A stretch of DNA of 64,000 bases from CAYSWV01 sp964434865. GTDB lineage: Bacteria; Cyanobacteriota; Cyanobacteriia; Thermostichales; Thermostichaceae. Of the stretch, positions 17,128-25,928 are shown in pieces. A program made the position numbers and the translations under genes. Within the stretch, counting starts at the first letter, position 1; the number at the start of each line of letters is the position of its first letter. Under the pieces are notes generated by a model. That model made no database searches. It was not told the DNA's origin and was given only the letters and a program-made list of their open reading frames with translations. Location: positions 1-64,000 of the forward strand of contig CAYSWV010000017.1 of assembly GCA_964434865.1 (NCBI GenBank), read 5' to 3'.

Positions 17128-17745
17128 ATGTTTGTAGTGGTTGGAGTCGTGATCATGGTATCCATTGGGTTAGCCGTTTTCTTCTTGATCCAGCACCCGT
17201 TTGGCTTCAATGCAACCTCAACCATCCCGCCTAAAGGCCAACACTTAGGGACCTGGACCATTAATTACCATTCGGAATCGGGTAAGGTGAGCGCAGAGTT
17301 TCCCGAAGCTGAATTAGCTCGATTCATTATTTACCGATTACATGAAGAATTGTTCTATCACGGTAACGGTTCAAAACAAATGGATCAAAGTGGCCCTTTG
17401 AGAGAGACGCTCAAGCAGTTATTAAACGATCCTTCAACCTCGATACCTTGGGAGTACGCTGACAAAGAGGCCGCTGGCGCTATTGACTTTTCGCTCAGGG
17501 GTGATCTGTACGAAGGTGATATGTCTCGACCCGGCCTGATTGGAGTTGTCGATAAGCCCCAAAAACAGCTCAATGGCATGCTAGCTCTGGTTAAAGAGGC
17601 TTTACATCGAGATGTTGAAACCCAGGAACGAGTCAAAATAGGTATCTCTCGACTCATCAGTTGGCACGAAGACGAGGGCCCTGTCAATAATGGAAAAGAC
17701 TTTTGGAGTCGGGCTGTGGCAGCCTATCAGCAGGATCAAGCTTGA
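17128..17745 (+). CDS. Membrane-anchored hypothetical protein
   Basis: 205 aa. GAGGTGA lies 5-6 nt before the ATG. One N-terminal membrane helix (MFVVVGVVIMVSIGLAVFFL) is followed by a soluble acidic domain. Notable segments are FPEAELARFIIYRLHEELFY and MLALVKEALHRDVETQERVK. No family recognised. It is alone between a divergent acyltransferase and the lipoprotein at 17898. Confidence 0.65.
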   Translation: MFVVVGVVIMVSIGLAVFFLIQHPFGFNATSTIPPKGQHLGTWTINYHSESGKVSAEFPEAELARFIIYRLHEELFYHGNGSKQMDQSGPLRETLKQLLNDPSTSIPWEYADKEAAGAIDFSLRGDLYEGDMSRPGLIGVVDKPQKQLNGMLALVKEALHRDVETQERVKIGISRLISWHEDEGPVNNGKDFWSRAVAAYQQDQA

Positions 17746-17897
17746 GTGGGGCCGTTGTTTCAAGGATAGCTCTCTTTGTTAACCGACTCTTACTACTTAA
17801 ATAACTCATTCGAGACCGGATTCTTCTACTCTAAGGATGATTTTGAGGAGTCTTATCGTTGTTCGGATCACCTCGGGTGGTTCAACAGGGGTTGGCT

Positions 17898-20210
17898 ATG
17901 AAAGCTACGCTGAGGCACATCATGGTGAACTATTCAACTTGGTTAACGTATACGCTTTTACCTGTTTCGATGACCCTAACCTTACTGTGGGGGTGTGGAT
18001 CTGGATCGATGACTTCCATCTCTACGGCTGAAACGGCTCAAGTGGGAGAGGCAGGTGTTTTTGCAGTGACAGGACCTAGCGTGAGTGCGGCAGGATTACT
18101 ACGAATTGATATTGCCTCTGCCGAGGACTTACCCGCTGTACTTGAAGTTCAAAAAGCTACTTTTCAAGCCCTTGAGCCTGAGATTGTGCCAGGATTTATA
18201 TCTTATGTGGCCGAGAAAAACTCAGCTTTTATGCCTCTTGCAGCCATTAGTCACCTCACTTTACCGGGTGCTTCTCAAGCAACGATTCAGTTTGCCACTC
18301 CAGCCACCTCCGATGTCTCATTAATTTTCTTGGGCGACCCCACTGAAGTAACCTTTGATGATTTTGTTATCGTTCGAGCGGTGGCTGATCTACCAGCGGA
18401 CCTCCGTACCCCTGAGGTGATTGCAACTCGGGCTAGCGAACTCTATGCCACCCGACCTGCTGGTCCATATCAAGCTTCTGACTTTGATCCAATTCCTGAC
18501 AGTGTCAATACCAACTATGTGATTCCCGGATCATTTCCAGCTCCTGATCTGTTAGATGCGCTGGTGGTTTATGCTGCTTCGTTTTTACCTGCCGATCTGC
18601 GCACAGCTGCCAACATCATTTCGGTAGCAACAACGCTAGCACCTGATATTACTCTTACCGAAGCTGATCTAGCGGCTATTCCTGGAGCGACGCTACCGGG
18701 TGGTGTGTTGGTAGAACCGACTGTTACCGACATTAGTGCTGGCTCGTTCCAGATTTCTATTCAAGCAGACACGGTAGTCGATGACAGTTTCACCATTGGA
18801 CCAGCTACCTTTATCCAGATCACCCCTGTGTTTCCAGGTTTTACCACCTATATTGCAGATAACAATTCGGCGTTGCTCTCTGTGGATTTAAGTCGGATTG
18901 ATGATCTTGAGGGGGTGACAGCTGAGACCTGTATTATCGCGCATCAACCGGGTCAAGATCCCTCTAGTCCGTTTAATCAACTGGCTCGGGCCTCAGGCTG
19001 TACCGAAGGGGGTCCAGTGGGGTCGATTCGTTTTGCTCAGTTTAATGCGTCTTTGAATCGATCAGCAGCGGGCCAACTGGTTAGTGATCTGACTACACCT
19101 GACAGCCCCCAGCCCCAGATCATTGCTGAAATTATTCAACGAGTTAATCCTGATGTGGTGTTGATCAATGAGTTTGACTACGATGATGCTGAGGTTGCCG
19201 CCGAATTGTTCCGTGATCATTACCTCGCTGTGAGCCAGAATGGAGTTCCCGGTGTTGTCTATCCCTTTATCTATGTAGCTCCTTCCAATACAGGTATAGA
19301 TTCTGGCTTTGACTTTGATAACAATGGTCAGACTGGGGATCCGGGTGACGCTTTTGGCTTTGGCTTTTTCCCGGGGCAGTTTGGGATGGTGCTGTATTCC
19401 AAGTTTCCGATTGATGAAGCCAATGTCAGAACTTTCCAGAATTTTCTCTGGGCTGATATGCCAGGGGCACTTCTACCAGATGATCCCACCACCCCAGACC
19501 CTGCAGATTTTTACTCCGCCGCTGAACTGGAGGTGTTCCGACTATCGTCTAAGAGCCACTGGGACATTCCGATTAACTTTCATGGTCGCACGATTCATGC
19601 TTTAGCCAGCCATCCCACCCCACCTGTCTTTGATCCACCTGAGATTGACTTTAATGGTCGCCGCAATAATGATGAAATCCGGTTTTGGGCTGATTATGTG
19701 GTGCCAGGTGCCGGAGATTACATCTATGATGACAATGAGTTTGCAGCCGCCGGCAATACCACACCCACAACCCCCAGCGGTGGCCTCAACCCAAGTGCTA
19801 GCTTTGTGATCATGGGCGATCAAAACTCTGATCCGAACGATGGCGATAGCGTTCCAGGTGCCATTGATCAAATATTACTCCTAGATCAAGTCAACACCAC
19901 CATCACGCCCTCTAGCTTAGGGGGGCCAGATGCAGCAGCTCGTCAGGGAGGGGCTAATAGCACTCACCTCAGTGATCCAGCTTTTGACACTGCAGACTTT
20001 AATGATGACCCTGCCCCTGGCAATTTAAGAGCCGATTATGTGGTCCCGTCTAGTGATCTCACGATCCTTGAGGCTGAGGTCTTCTGGCCATTACCGGGCG
20101 ATCCACTCTTTGACATTGTGGGAGATTTTGATCCTAACCTTGACCGAGATCTGTTTCCCTCTGGGTTTATTAGCTCTGATCACCGGCTGATTTGGATTGA
20201 TCTTGAGTAA
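17898..20210 (+). CDS. Modular lipoprotein with C-terminal endonuclease/exonuclease/phosphatase domain
   Basis: 770 aa from ATG 17898, preceded by an AGGGG; a start at 17859 would disrupt the signal. Lipobox-like LLWGC puts the lipidated Cys at residue 33. Residues about 60-360 repeat the A-B-B'-A' module of the protein at 6905 (LRIDI...PGFISY; LPADLRTPEVI; LPADLRTAANI; SFQISI...PGFTTY). From about 375 an EEP fold follows: IRFAQFNASL, the metal-binding Glu in VVLINEFDYDD, the SHPTPP segment, FVIMGDQNSDP and the C-terminal SSDHRLIW. The active-site residues look intact. EEP proteins cleave phosphodiesters or phosphomonoesters; an extracellular phosphatase or nuclease is plausible. Confidence 0.82.
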   Translation: MKATLRHIMVNYSTWLTYTLLPVSMTLTLLWGCGSGSMTSISTAETAQVGEAGVFAVTGPSVSAAGLLRIDIASAEDLPAVLEVQKATFQALEPEIVPGFISYVAEKNSAFMPLAAISHLTLPGASQATIQFATPATSDVSLIFLGDPTEVTFDDFVIVRAVADLPADLRTPEVIATRASELYATRPAGPYQASDFDPIPDSVNTNYVIPGSFPAPDLLDALVVYAASFLPADLRTAANIISVATTLAPDITLTEADLAAIPGATLPGGVLVEPTVTDISAGSFQISIQADTVVDDSFTIGPATFIQITPVFPGFTTYIADNNSALLSVDLSRIDDLEGVTAETCIIAHQPGQDPSSPFNQLARASGCTEGGPVGSIRFAQFNASLNRSAAGQLVSDLTTPDSPQPQIIAEIIQRVNPDVVLINEFDYDDAEVAAELFRDHYLAVSQNGVPGVVYPFIYVAPSNTGIDSGFDFDNNGQTGDPGDAFGFGFFPGQFGMVLYSKFPIDEANVRTFQNFLWADMPGALLPDDPTTPDPADFYSAAELEVFRLSSKSHWDIPINFHGRTIHALASHPTPPVFDPPEIDFNGRRNNDEIRFWADYVVPGAGDYIYDDNEFAAAGNTTPTTPSGGLNPSASFVIMGDQNSDPNDGDSVPGAIDQILLLDQVNTTITPSSLGGPDAAARQGGANSTHLSDPAFDTADFNDDPAPGNLRADYVVPSSDLTILEAEVFWPLPGDPLFDIVGDFDPNLDRDLFPSGFISSDHRLIWIDLE

Positions 20211-20234
20211 CGTTGACTCTGACTAGAGCGATTG

Positions 20235-20258
20235 AGGGCTAGGGATTCTGGCCCTTTT
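20235..20258 (+). terminator. Probable terminator of the EEP lipoprotein gene
   Basis: AGGGC (20235-20239) pairs with GCCCT (20251-20255) across an 11-nt loop, followed by T4. It lies 25 nt after the stop. Confidence 0.55.
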
Positions 20259-20427
20259 AGACTTGTAACTTGAATGAAAATAACTCAAGTCATCAAGATC
20301 AGAATTACTTGTTAAATTAAATTAGATTCTCTTAATTCGAGTAGGCTAAGGACTAGGTTTGAGTAAGTATTTAACAGTGTTGCCAGGTTAAGTCACCTTT
20401 ACTAGGACACGTTATAGCTGAAATAGC

Positions 20428-20862
20428 TTAATTGGCAGGTGGCAAACTACGAAGATGCAGGCCAAACTTACCAACAATAACGTTTGAATAGTTCTCAACT
20501 CTCACCACCTTACCTTTTGCAATACCTTGGATCAAACGCTTGACCCAAAATTTTTCAACATCACAGGTATAGTCTTCAGTCCAGTACTTGCTGTTGATCC
20601 ATTCATCTTCATCCCTTGAGATCAGGCCAGTGCTCAGGACCCGACGTGCCATAGGTTCGATCTCGAGCCGCTCTCTTGGCGTCTTACTCTCATCCTGTAA
20701 CACCTTACCTTGAGCTATGCTACGTATTAGTCGTCTTACCCAAAACTTTTCAACATCACTTGAATACTCCTCAGTCCAATAGGCCTGGTTGATCAGCTCA
20801 TCTTCATCTCTAGAGATTAGACCTGTATCTAGGGCCTGCCTCACTATTTGCTCAATCGCCAT
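20428..20862 (-). CDS. Small protein built of two tandem about 50-aa repeats
   Basis: 144 aa from ATG 20862; an in-frame TTG 15 nt upstream is less likely. Repeat 1 (TGLISRDEDELINQAYWTEE, DVEKFWVRRLIRSIAQGKV) and repeat 2 (TGLISRDEDEWINSKYWTED, DVEKFWVKRLIQGIAKGKV) are about 70% identical. Each has an acidic loop followed by an amphipathic helix. No signal peptide. The SRDEDE stretch might bind a metal, but no known motif is met. The function is unknown. Confidence 0.7.
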   Translation of the reverse strand: MAIEQIVRQALDTGLISRDEDELINQAYWTEEYSSDVEKFWVRRLIRSIAQGKVLQDESKTPRERLEIEPMARRVLSTGLISRDEDEWINSKYWTEDYTCDVEKFWVKRLIQGIAKGKVVRVENYSNVIVGKFGLHLRSLPPAN

Positions 20863-21116
20863 AAGGATCCCTCTCAACTTGCTGGGGCATCTGCCCTTGT
20901 TATTGAGTGTGGGCGAAATCGACCTTAAATTGCTCCGCTATATAGCTGAATTGAAGTAGGCCGGATAACGTACTCCTTTACGCGATCCTGATATGACAAG
21001 TATTTCCGCAACTATTTCAGTAGCATTCAGAGGTGTTGGTACACATTTCTATTAAATTTAAGTGAAACCACGTAGGCATTTTGATCTGACTGGCCTTTAA
21101 AGTTTAAGTAGATCGC

Positions 21117-22691
21117 TCAAGTTTCAGTAGTCAGTAGTTCAAGTCCAATATAAATTGCAAAGCCATGGTTTAGTAAGATCGGCGTAAACTGTTGCCAATC
21201 ATGTAGAGCAATCGGAACTAAGAGAATAGCATGTGCTAGGCAATACACTCTAAGTAACTGCCGAAATCGTTGATAGCGAGCCGATCGTTGTTGAGAACCT
21301 GTTGCAATCCAGCCTTCTGTTTGGCCCTGCAGCAGATCCCAGATCGCAATGAAGTAAGCCCAGCTAAAGGTGACAGCGGCCTTAACACTATGTAACCCCC
21401 AAGCAGCCTGGTTCCAAAGAGGCATCACGATGTAGATCAGCAATAATTTCGGCAAAAATAAGATGATGACATACCAGTGGACATCCTGATAAAGCCATAG
21501 CACCATTACACTGAGTTGAAGTAACGCTACTAGTAAACTCAATGCGGTTGAGGGATAATAACAGGCACCACAGAGGTAGATGAGTTTTTGCCAGGTGGGC
21601 AGACGACTTTGCCAAAAGAAACGAGATAAAATCAACCGCATACTGCCGCTGCACCAGCGATAATGTTGTCGAAACAGGGCTTGTACATTATCTGGGCATA
21701 GTCCCTTAGCTAGAATGATCGGCAAATATTTGACTTTCCAGCCTTTGTGGATCAGAGCCACGCCATTATGGACGTCTTCTGAGGCTGGCACTTGAAAAAA
21801 GCCGCCATTGGTTTCCAGAGCCCCACGTCGATAGAGGGCATTGGTCCCAACACAAATCGCAGATGAACCCAGAAAGTCTCGAGAAGGCTGGATCAAGCGG
21901 TAAAAGATCTCTTGACAATAGGCAGCTCCGCGGGCGGTCCAGTTTAGCGTTGAAGTGGTATCAAAATATTGCGGTGTTTGCAAAATCGCGATGTTAGGAT
22001 CAGACTTCATCCAAGGAATCAGATGCTCTAGCATGCAGGGGGCAGGAGCAAAATCTGCATCTAGCACCAGAATAAAGTCCCCTCTTGAGTGCTGATAGCC
22101 ATAGAGTAAATTACCAGCCTTCTTCTGCTCCCCTCGATTGGGCCGAGATAAGTAAGTCATGCTGTAGGCCGCGGCCAGTTCTTTCACATCAGCACTATTA
22201 CCATCGTCTAGCACATAGATCGTGAGAGGTTGATAGGTTAACTGGGAAGCATGAATCAGGGTGTTTTCAATAATCTTAAGATCTTCACCACAGGTAGTAA
22301 TAAACACATCAACAGAGGGACGCTCTTGAGACGTTAGCCCCTGAGTCATCACTTGAATGTGATCAGCTAACTTGAAATTTTGACTGACTAGGACAAATAG
22401 CAAATGGGGGAGTGTCCACGCTGCTGTGAGGACAATATAAGGTAGATACCACCAAAATTGAGTTCGCCAGAGAAACCAACAACTAGAGACCAAAATACAC
22501 AAGTAGGCCAGCAAGCCTAGCCAGATCCAGGTTTTTGATGGATTCAGATATCGCCATCGTTCACTTAAGGTGGGTGGCTGCGGCAGGTAAAGGGCTGGAT
22601 CTGGTGAGGGGGCATAAGATGGGGCTGCAGGGGTGACTACTGTTTCAGTAGCCTCTGTATCCGCATTAACATCGAAATCGACTAAAGGCAT
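21117..22691 (-). CDS. GT2 family processive glycosyltransferase, cellulose-synthase-like
   Basis: 524 aa from ATG 22691 (a GTG at 22697 is possible). A Pro-rich cytosolic N-terminus precedes two membrane helices (WIWLGLLAYLCILVSSCWFL and the next). The GT-A domain has YVLDDGN, VLDADFAPAP, the catalytic-base context ASEDVHNG and QHYRW (QXXRW). More membrane helices follow. The complete D,D,D,QXXRW set says active processive synthesis and export of a beta-linked glycan. There is no PilZ domain or bcsB-like partner, so the product need not be cellulose. It lies 29 nt downstream of the secreted pullulanase-type gene, probably one transcript. Confidence 0.85.
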   Translation of the reverse strand: MPLVDFDVNADTEATETVVTPAAPSYAPSPDPALYLPQPPTLSERWRYLNPSKTWIWLGLLAYLCILVSSCWFLWRTQFWWYLPYIVLTAAWTLPHLLFVLVSQNFKLADHIQVMTQGLTSQERPSVDVFITTCGEDLKIIENTLIHASQLTYQPLTIYVLDDGNSADVKELAAAYSMTYLSRPNRGEQKKAGNLLYGYQHSRGDFILVLDADFAPAPCMLEHLIPWMKSDPNIAILQTPQYFDTTSTLNWTARGAAYCQEIFYRLIQPSRDFLGSSAICVGTNALYRRGALETNGGFFQVPASEDVHNGVALIHKGWKVKYLPIILAKGLCPDNVQALFRQHYRWCSGSMRLILSRFFWQSRLPTWQKLIYLCGACYYPSTALSLLVALLQLSVMVLWLYQDVHWYVIILFLPKLLLIYIVMPLWNQAAWGLHSVKAAVTFSWAYFIAIWDLLQGQTEGWIATGSQQRSARYQRFRQLLRVYCLAHAILLVPIALHDWQQFTPILLNHGFAIYIGLELLTTET

Positions 22692-22719
22692 AGTCACCTA
22701 TTCAGTGAAGTGGCTGGAT

Positions 22720-25700
22720 CTAGGGAGAAACAAACACGGCAGTGGTACGGGGAGGAATCAAAAAGGTCCCTTGAGCAGAGTCAAATGACGCTTGCTTGAC
22801 AATGGGATCACTAGATTGCTGTTGCACAGGATGGAGTTCTAAAGGTATCCCGATGAAAGCACCAATATCAAGCTGTTGGGGTACTTTATTGGCATTGATC
22901 AGAACCACAACATCTTCATAATTGGGGTCTAAGTCAGGATCAATCCGATCCGTAATCGACATGATGATCAAAGCATCTCGTTGGTTCGATCCCAGATTGT
23001 AAAATTGAATTCGTTGCTTGATATCGTCAGCTGTTTCTAAGCGGAAGAGTTTGGAACTCCGACGAATACGCAAGGTCTCTCGCAAATGAGCCACACTAGA
23101 TAAGATATCTGCACGAGACGGATTTAAGTCATAGTTAGCCAAAAGTGGATCCATCACGCCCCAACGACCTAAGTTACTCCAGGCAGGTGGAAGGCCACTC
23201 CCAAAGTAATTTTGATGGTAGGTATAGTCGATCCGATTAAACCAATCACCTGAGTCATAGCTATTCCGATCTAGGGATTTTGACCGCAACATATCAACCC
23301 CTAATTGAAAGAAAGGAATACCTTGACTTAAGCCCACCAGGCTGATGCCCAGATTTTGAGCTCGGACCCGTTCAGTCATGGGGGTTATCGCAGCTCCCCG
23401 CTCTCCCATGGGCATCTTCAAAACATTTAAATCAAATAAAGTCTCATTATCATGCTTAGAGACGTAGTTAATAGTTTCTTGAGGATCTTGGGTATATCCA
23501 GTACCGTTGAACTGAATCCCTGAAACACGTTGATTATCTTGGTCAATAAGCGTGAACGAGGCCAAGCTCCCGGCCAAAGCAATGCGGATTCGATCCATGG
23601 CATATCTCAAGTCTCGTTTGAACCGTCGGCCATAAAAGAAGCCATTCCAGTCGTAAGAGACCCCATTAATGAAACCTTGTTGATGAGTATCGGTCGGATC
23701 GGTAGAAGCACCCCCATGAGCGGCATCTCGCAATTTATCGTTAAAGGTGCCAATCCCAGTCCCCGCCATATTGTATTGATTAGCGTATTTCAAAGCTCGA
23801 TCACGGGCCGAACCAAAGTCCCAGCCTTCACCGTATAGATAAATACTTGAACCATCCACTCCATCTTTTTCAAGGGTTAAAGCTTGAACCTGATCTCGTA
23901 GCTTAGTCATATTCTCCACAGTATGCAAATTCATCAGATCAAATCTGAAGCCATCCACTTTGTAAGCTGTGCTCCAACGAATCACGGTATCAATAAGAAG
24001 CTTTTCCATCATATTGAATTCTGAAGCCGTATCAGGACAGCAACTGGTATTGTGCTGATAGCCCTCATTGGTGTAGCGATGATAGTAACCTGGTACAACT
24101 TTGTCGAGTGCAGCTTGGGAGTAGCGGTTGTTAGCAAACATATGGTTATACACCACACCCATCACGGTTCGCAGACCAATGTTGTTTAAAGACTGCACCA
24201 TTTCCCGAAATTCTAGAATACGGGTCGAGCCATTCGGATCGGTAGCATAGCTGCCTTCAGGCACACCGTAATGCCAAGGATCAAAGCCCCAATTAAAACT
24301 ATCATTACCCCGAGTAATACCAACAATGGCCTGTTGCAGGGATGAGTTGCGGGGAAAATTGGATAGTGTATTGCTATCTGGATCCGACCGTCGAATTGGA
24401 TCTTCATTCACTGAGACAAAGTCAAACGCTGGCATCAGATGAACATGAGTTAGCCCTGCTTCAGCCAATTGCTTCAAGTGAGACATCCCCTGAGACAAAG
24501 GCCTGTCATTGAAGCCGTCATACGTAAATGCTTTAAACTTACCCCGATATTGAGGGGGCACGGATTGATCATCTCGGCTAAAGTCCCGCACATGAACTTC
24601 GTAAATGGCCATATCTTCTGGCACAGTAAATGGAGGCTTTTGCAGCTCATCCCAGCCATCAGGTTTTAAGGTAGGGTCATTATACAGATCCACAATTTGG
24701 CTGCGTTGACTATCCATCGACAGGCTAATTGAATAGGGATCAGTAACGACGTTCGTTTCAATTTTGCCGGTAAACGGCGTATAAACATCCACATCATAGA
24801 GATAGTACTGATTAGTCCAGCTTGGATCTCCGGTGATACTCCAGACACCTGTTCTTTGATCAAAGGCCATGGGGGTGATGATGGGACCAGTAGAGGGGTT
24901 GGGATCTGAATATCGATACAAGTCGACTGACTTAGCTGTGGGAGCCCATACCTTGAGGGTGGGTACGTCCTCTGAGTAAATGACCCCTAGCTCCCCTGTA
25001 TAGGTAAATAAATCATCGAGCACCCCTTGAAGTTGAACACCAGTTGCATCAATCAAATTTCCAGCTCGATCATAAGCAGCGATAGCTAGTTCACCTCGTA
25101 CTAACTCCGGCACTTGTGAGCGGGCTAGAGCGGGTAACTTCAAACTATCGTAGCCGGTCAGATTGGGGAATTTAGGATAGCTCCCCACACCAATTGAGGG
25201 TCCCTGTTGTAAAGTGATACCCGAACCCCGGCGGGGTGGGATTCTTAAAGTCCCGTCAGGATCATGATGCAGTTCATAAGTGGCGGCACCAAAGCTGTTC
25301 CAGGCAATAGTAGTCCGATCAACCCAGATCGCCCGTCGTTCACTGGGCATCGATCGAACGCTTAAGCGGCTATTACCGCCCTTTTGCCAAACAATGGTTG
25401 AAGTGTCTAGATCGGTACAGCGGGTGGTAAATTCGTAAAGGCCTTCAGTTGGCTCCATCACAACCCGATATTCATCATTGTTACCAATGTCACCATTGTA
25501 GGTCATGGGGATTTCAAGCAGGGTCTCCCACTTCCCACCATAAGCTGAGACTTCACCCCAGACGAGAGTACACTCAAGGCCTGCACCCGGTCCCATGGGT
25601 TCGGTCACTCCTAATTTGTAAACCTGGGTGTAAACATTGAAGGGTTGTCCTTCTAACATTGAATTTTCGGAATACCCCACTGGAAACATACCTACCCAAA

Positions 25701-25812
25701 TAGTGGGATCGGCGTAGCTAGGTAAGCCTGTCAGGACCCACGTGATACCACAGAACAAAAGTAAAGATGTTAATCGCATAAGCCCAGAACAGAAGCCAGT
25801 GTTGTATTGCAT
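22720..25812 (-). CDS. Secreted pullulanase-type GH13 debranching enzyme
   Basis: 1030 aa. ATG at 25812 with AGG about 7 nt upstream. Signal peptide SLLLFCGITWVLTGLPSYA, cleavage before DP at about residue 35. N-terminal beta domains (residues 35-270), then a CBM48-like domain (YSEDVPTLKVWAPTAKSVDL). The GH13 barrel carries the pullulanase signature NWGFDPWHYG, nucleophile region VDGFRFDLMNLH, acid region LYGEGWDFG and KHDNETLFD. It should hydrolyse alpha-1,6 bonds in branched alpha-glucans. Export is unusual because cyanobacterial glycogen is cytosolic. It sits between the GT2 gene and a second GH13 gene on the same strand. Confidence 0.88.
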   Translation of the reverse strand: MQYNTGFCSGLMRLTSLLLFCGITWVLTGLPSYADPTIWVGMFPVGYSENSMLEGQPFNVYTQVYKLGVTEPMGPGAGLECTLVWGEVSAYGGKWETLLEIPMTYNGDIGNNDEYRVVMEPTEGLYEFTTRCTDLDTSTIVWQKGGNSRLSVRSMPSERRAIWVDRTTIAWNSFGAATYELHHDPDGTLRIPPRRGSGITLQQGPSIGVGSYPKFPNLTGYDSLKLPALARSQVPELVRGELAIAAYDRAGNLIDATGVQLQGVLDDLFTYTGELGVIYSEDVPTLKVWAPTAKSVDLYRYSDPNPSTGPIITPMAFDQRTGVWSITGDPSWTNQYYLYDVDVYTPFTGKIETNVVTDPYSISLSMDSQRSQIVDLYNDPTLKPDGWDELQKPPFTVPEDMAIYEVHVRDFSRDDQSVPPQYRGKFKAFTYDGFNDRPLSQGMSHLKQLAEAGLTHVHLMPAFDFVSVNEDPIRRSDPDSNTLSNFPRNSSLQQAIVGITRGNDSFNWGFDPWHYGVPEGSYATDPNGSTRILEFREMVQSLNNIGLRTVMGVVYNHMFANNRYSQAALDKVVPGYYHRYTNEGYQHNTSCCPDTASEFNMMEKLLIDTVIRWSTAYKVDGFRFDLMNLHTVENMTKLRDQVQALTLEKDGVDGSSIYLYGEGWDFGSARDRALKYANQYNMAGTGIGTFNDKLRDAAHGGASTDPTDTHQQGFINGVSYDWNGFFYGRRFKRDLRYAMDRIRIALAGSLASFTLIDQDNQRVSGIQFNGTGYTQDPQETINYVSKHDNETLFDLNVLKMPMGERGAAITPMTERVRAQNLGISLVGLSQGIPFFQLGVDMLRSKSLDRNSYDSGDWFNRIDYTYHQNYFGSGLPPAWSNLGRWGVMDPLLANYDLNPSRADILSSVAHLRETLRIRRSSKLFRLETADDIKQRIQFYNLGSNQRDALIIMSITDRIDPDLDPNYEDVVVLINANKVPQQLDIGAFIGIPLELHPVQQQSSDPIVKQASFDSAQGTFLIPPRTTAVFVSP

Positions 25813-25928
25813 TGAAACCTAACCCTTTAGCTGTACTCAATGTTGCAAAACCCTAGAGGGAATCTACTTATCCCATGCACTTAAGTCATGAGTCGATCCA
25901 TCGAGACCGTGAGAACACGCTACCACCT

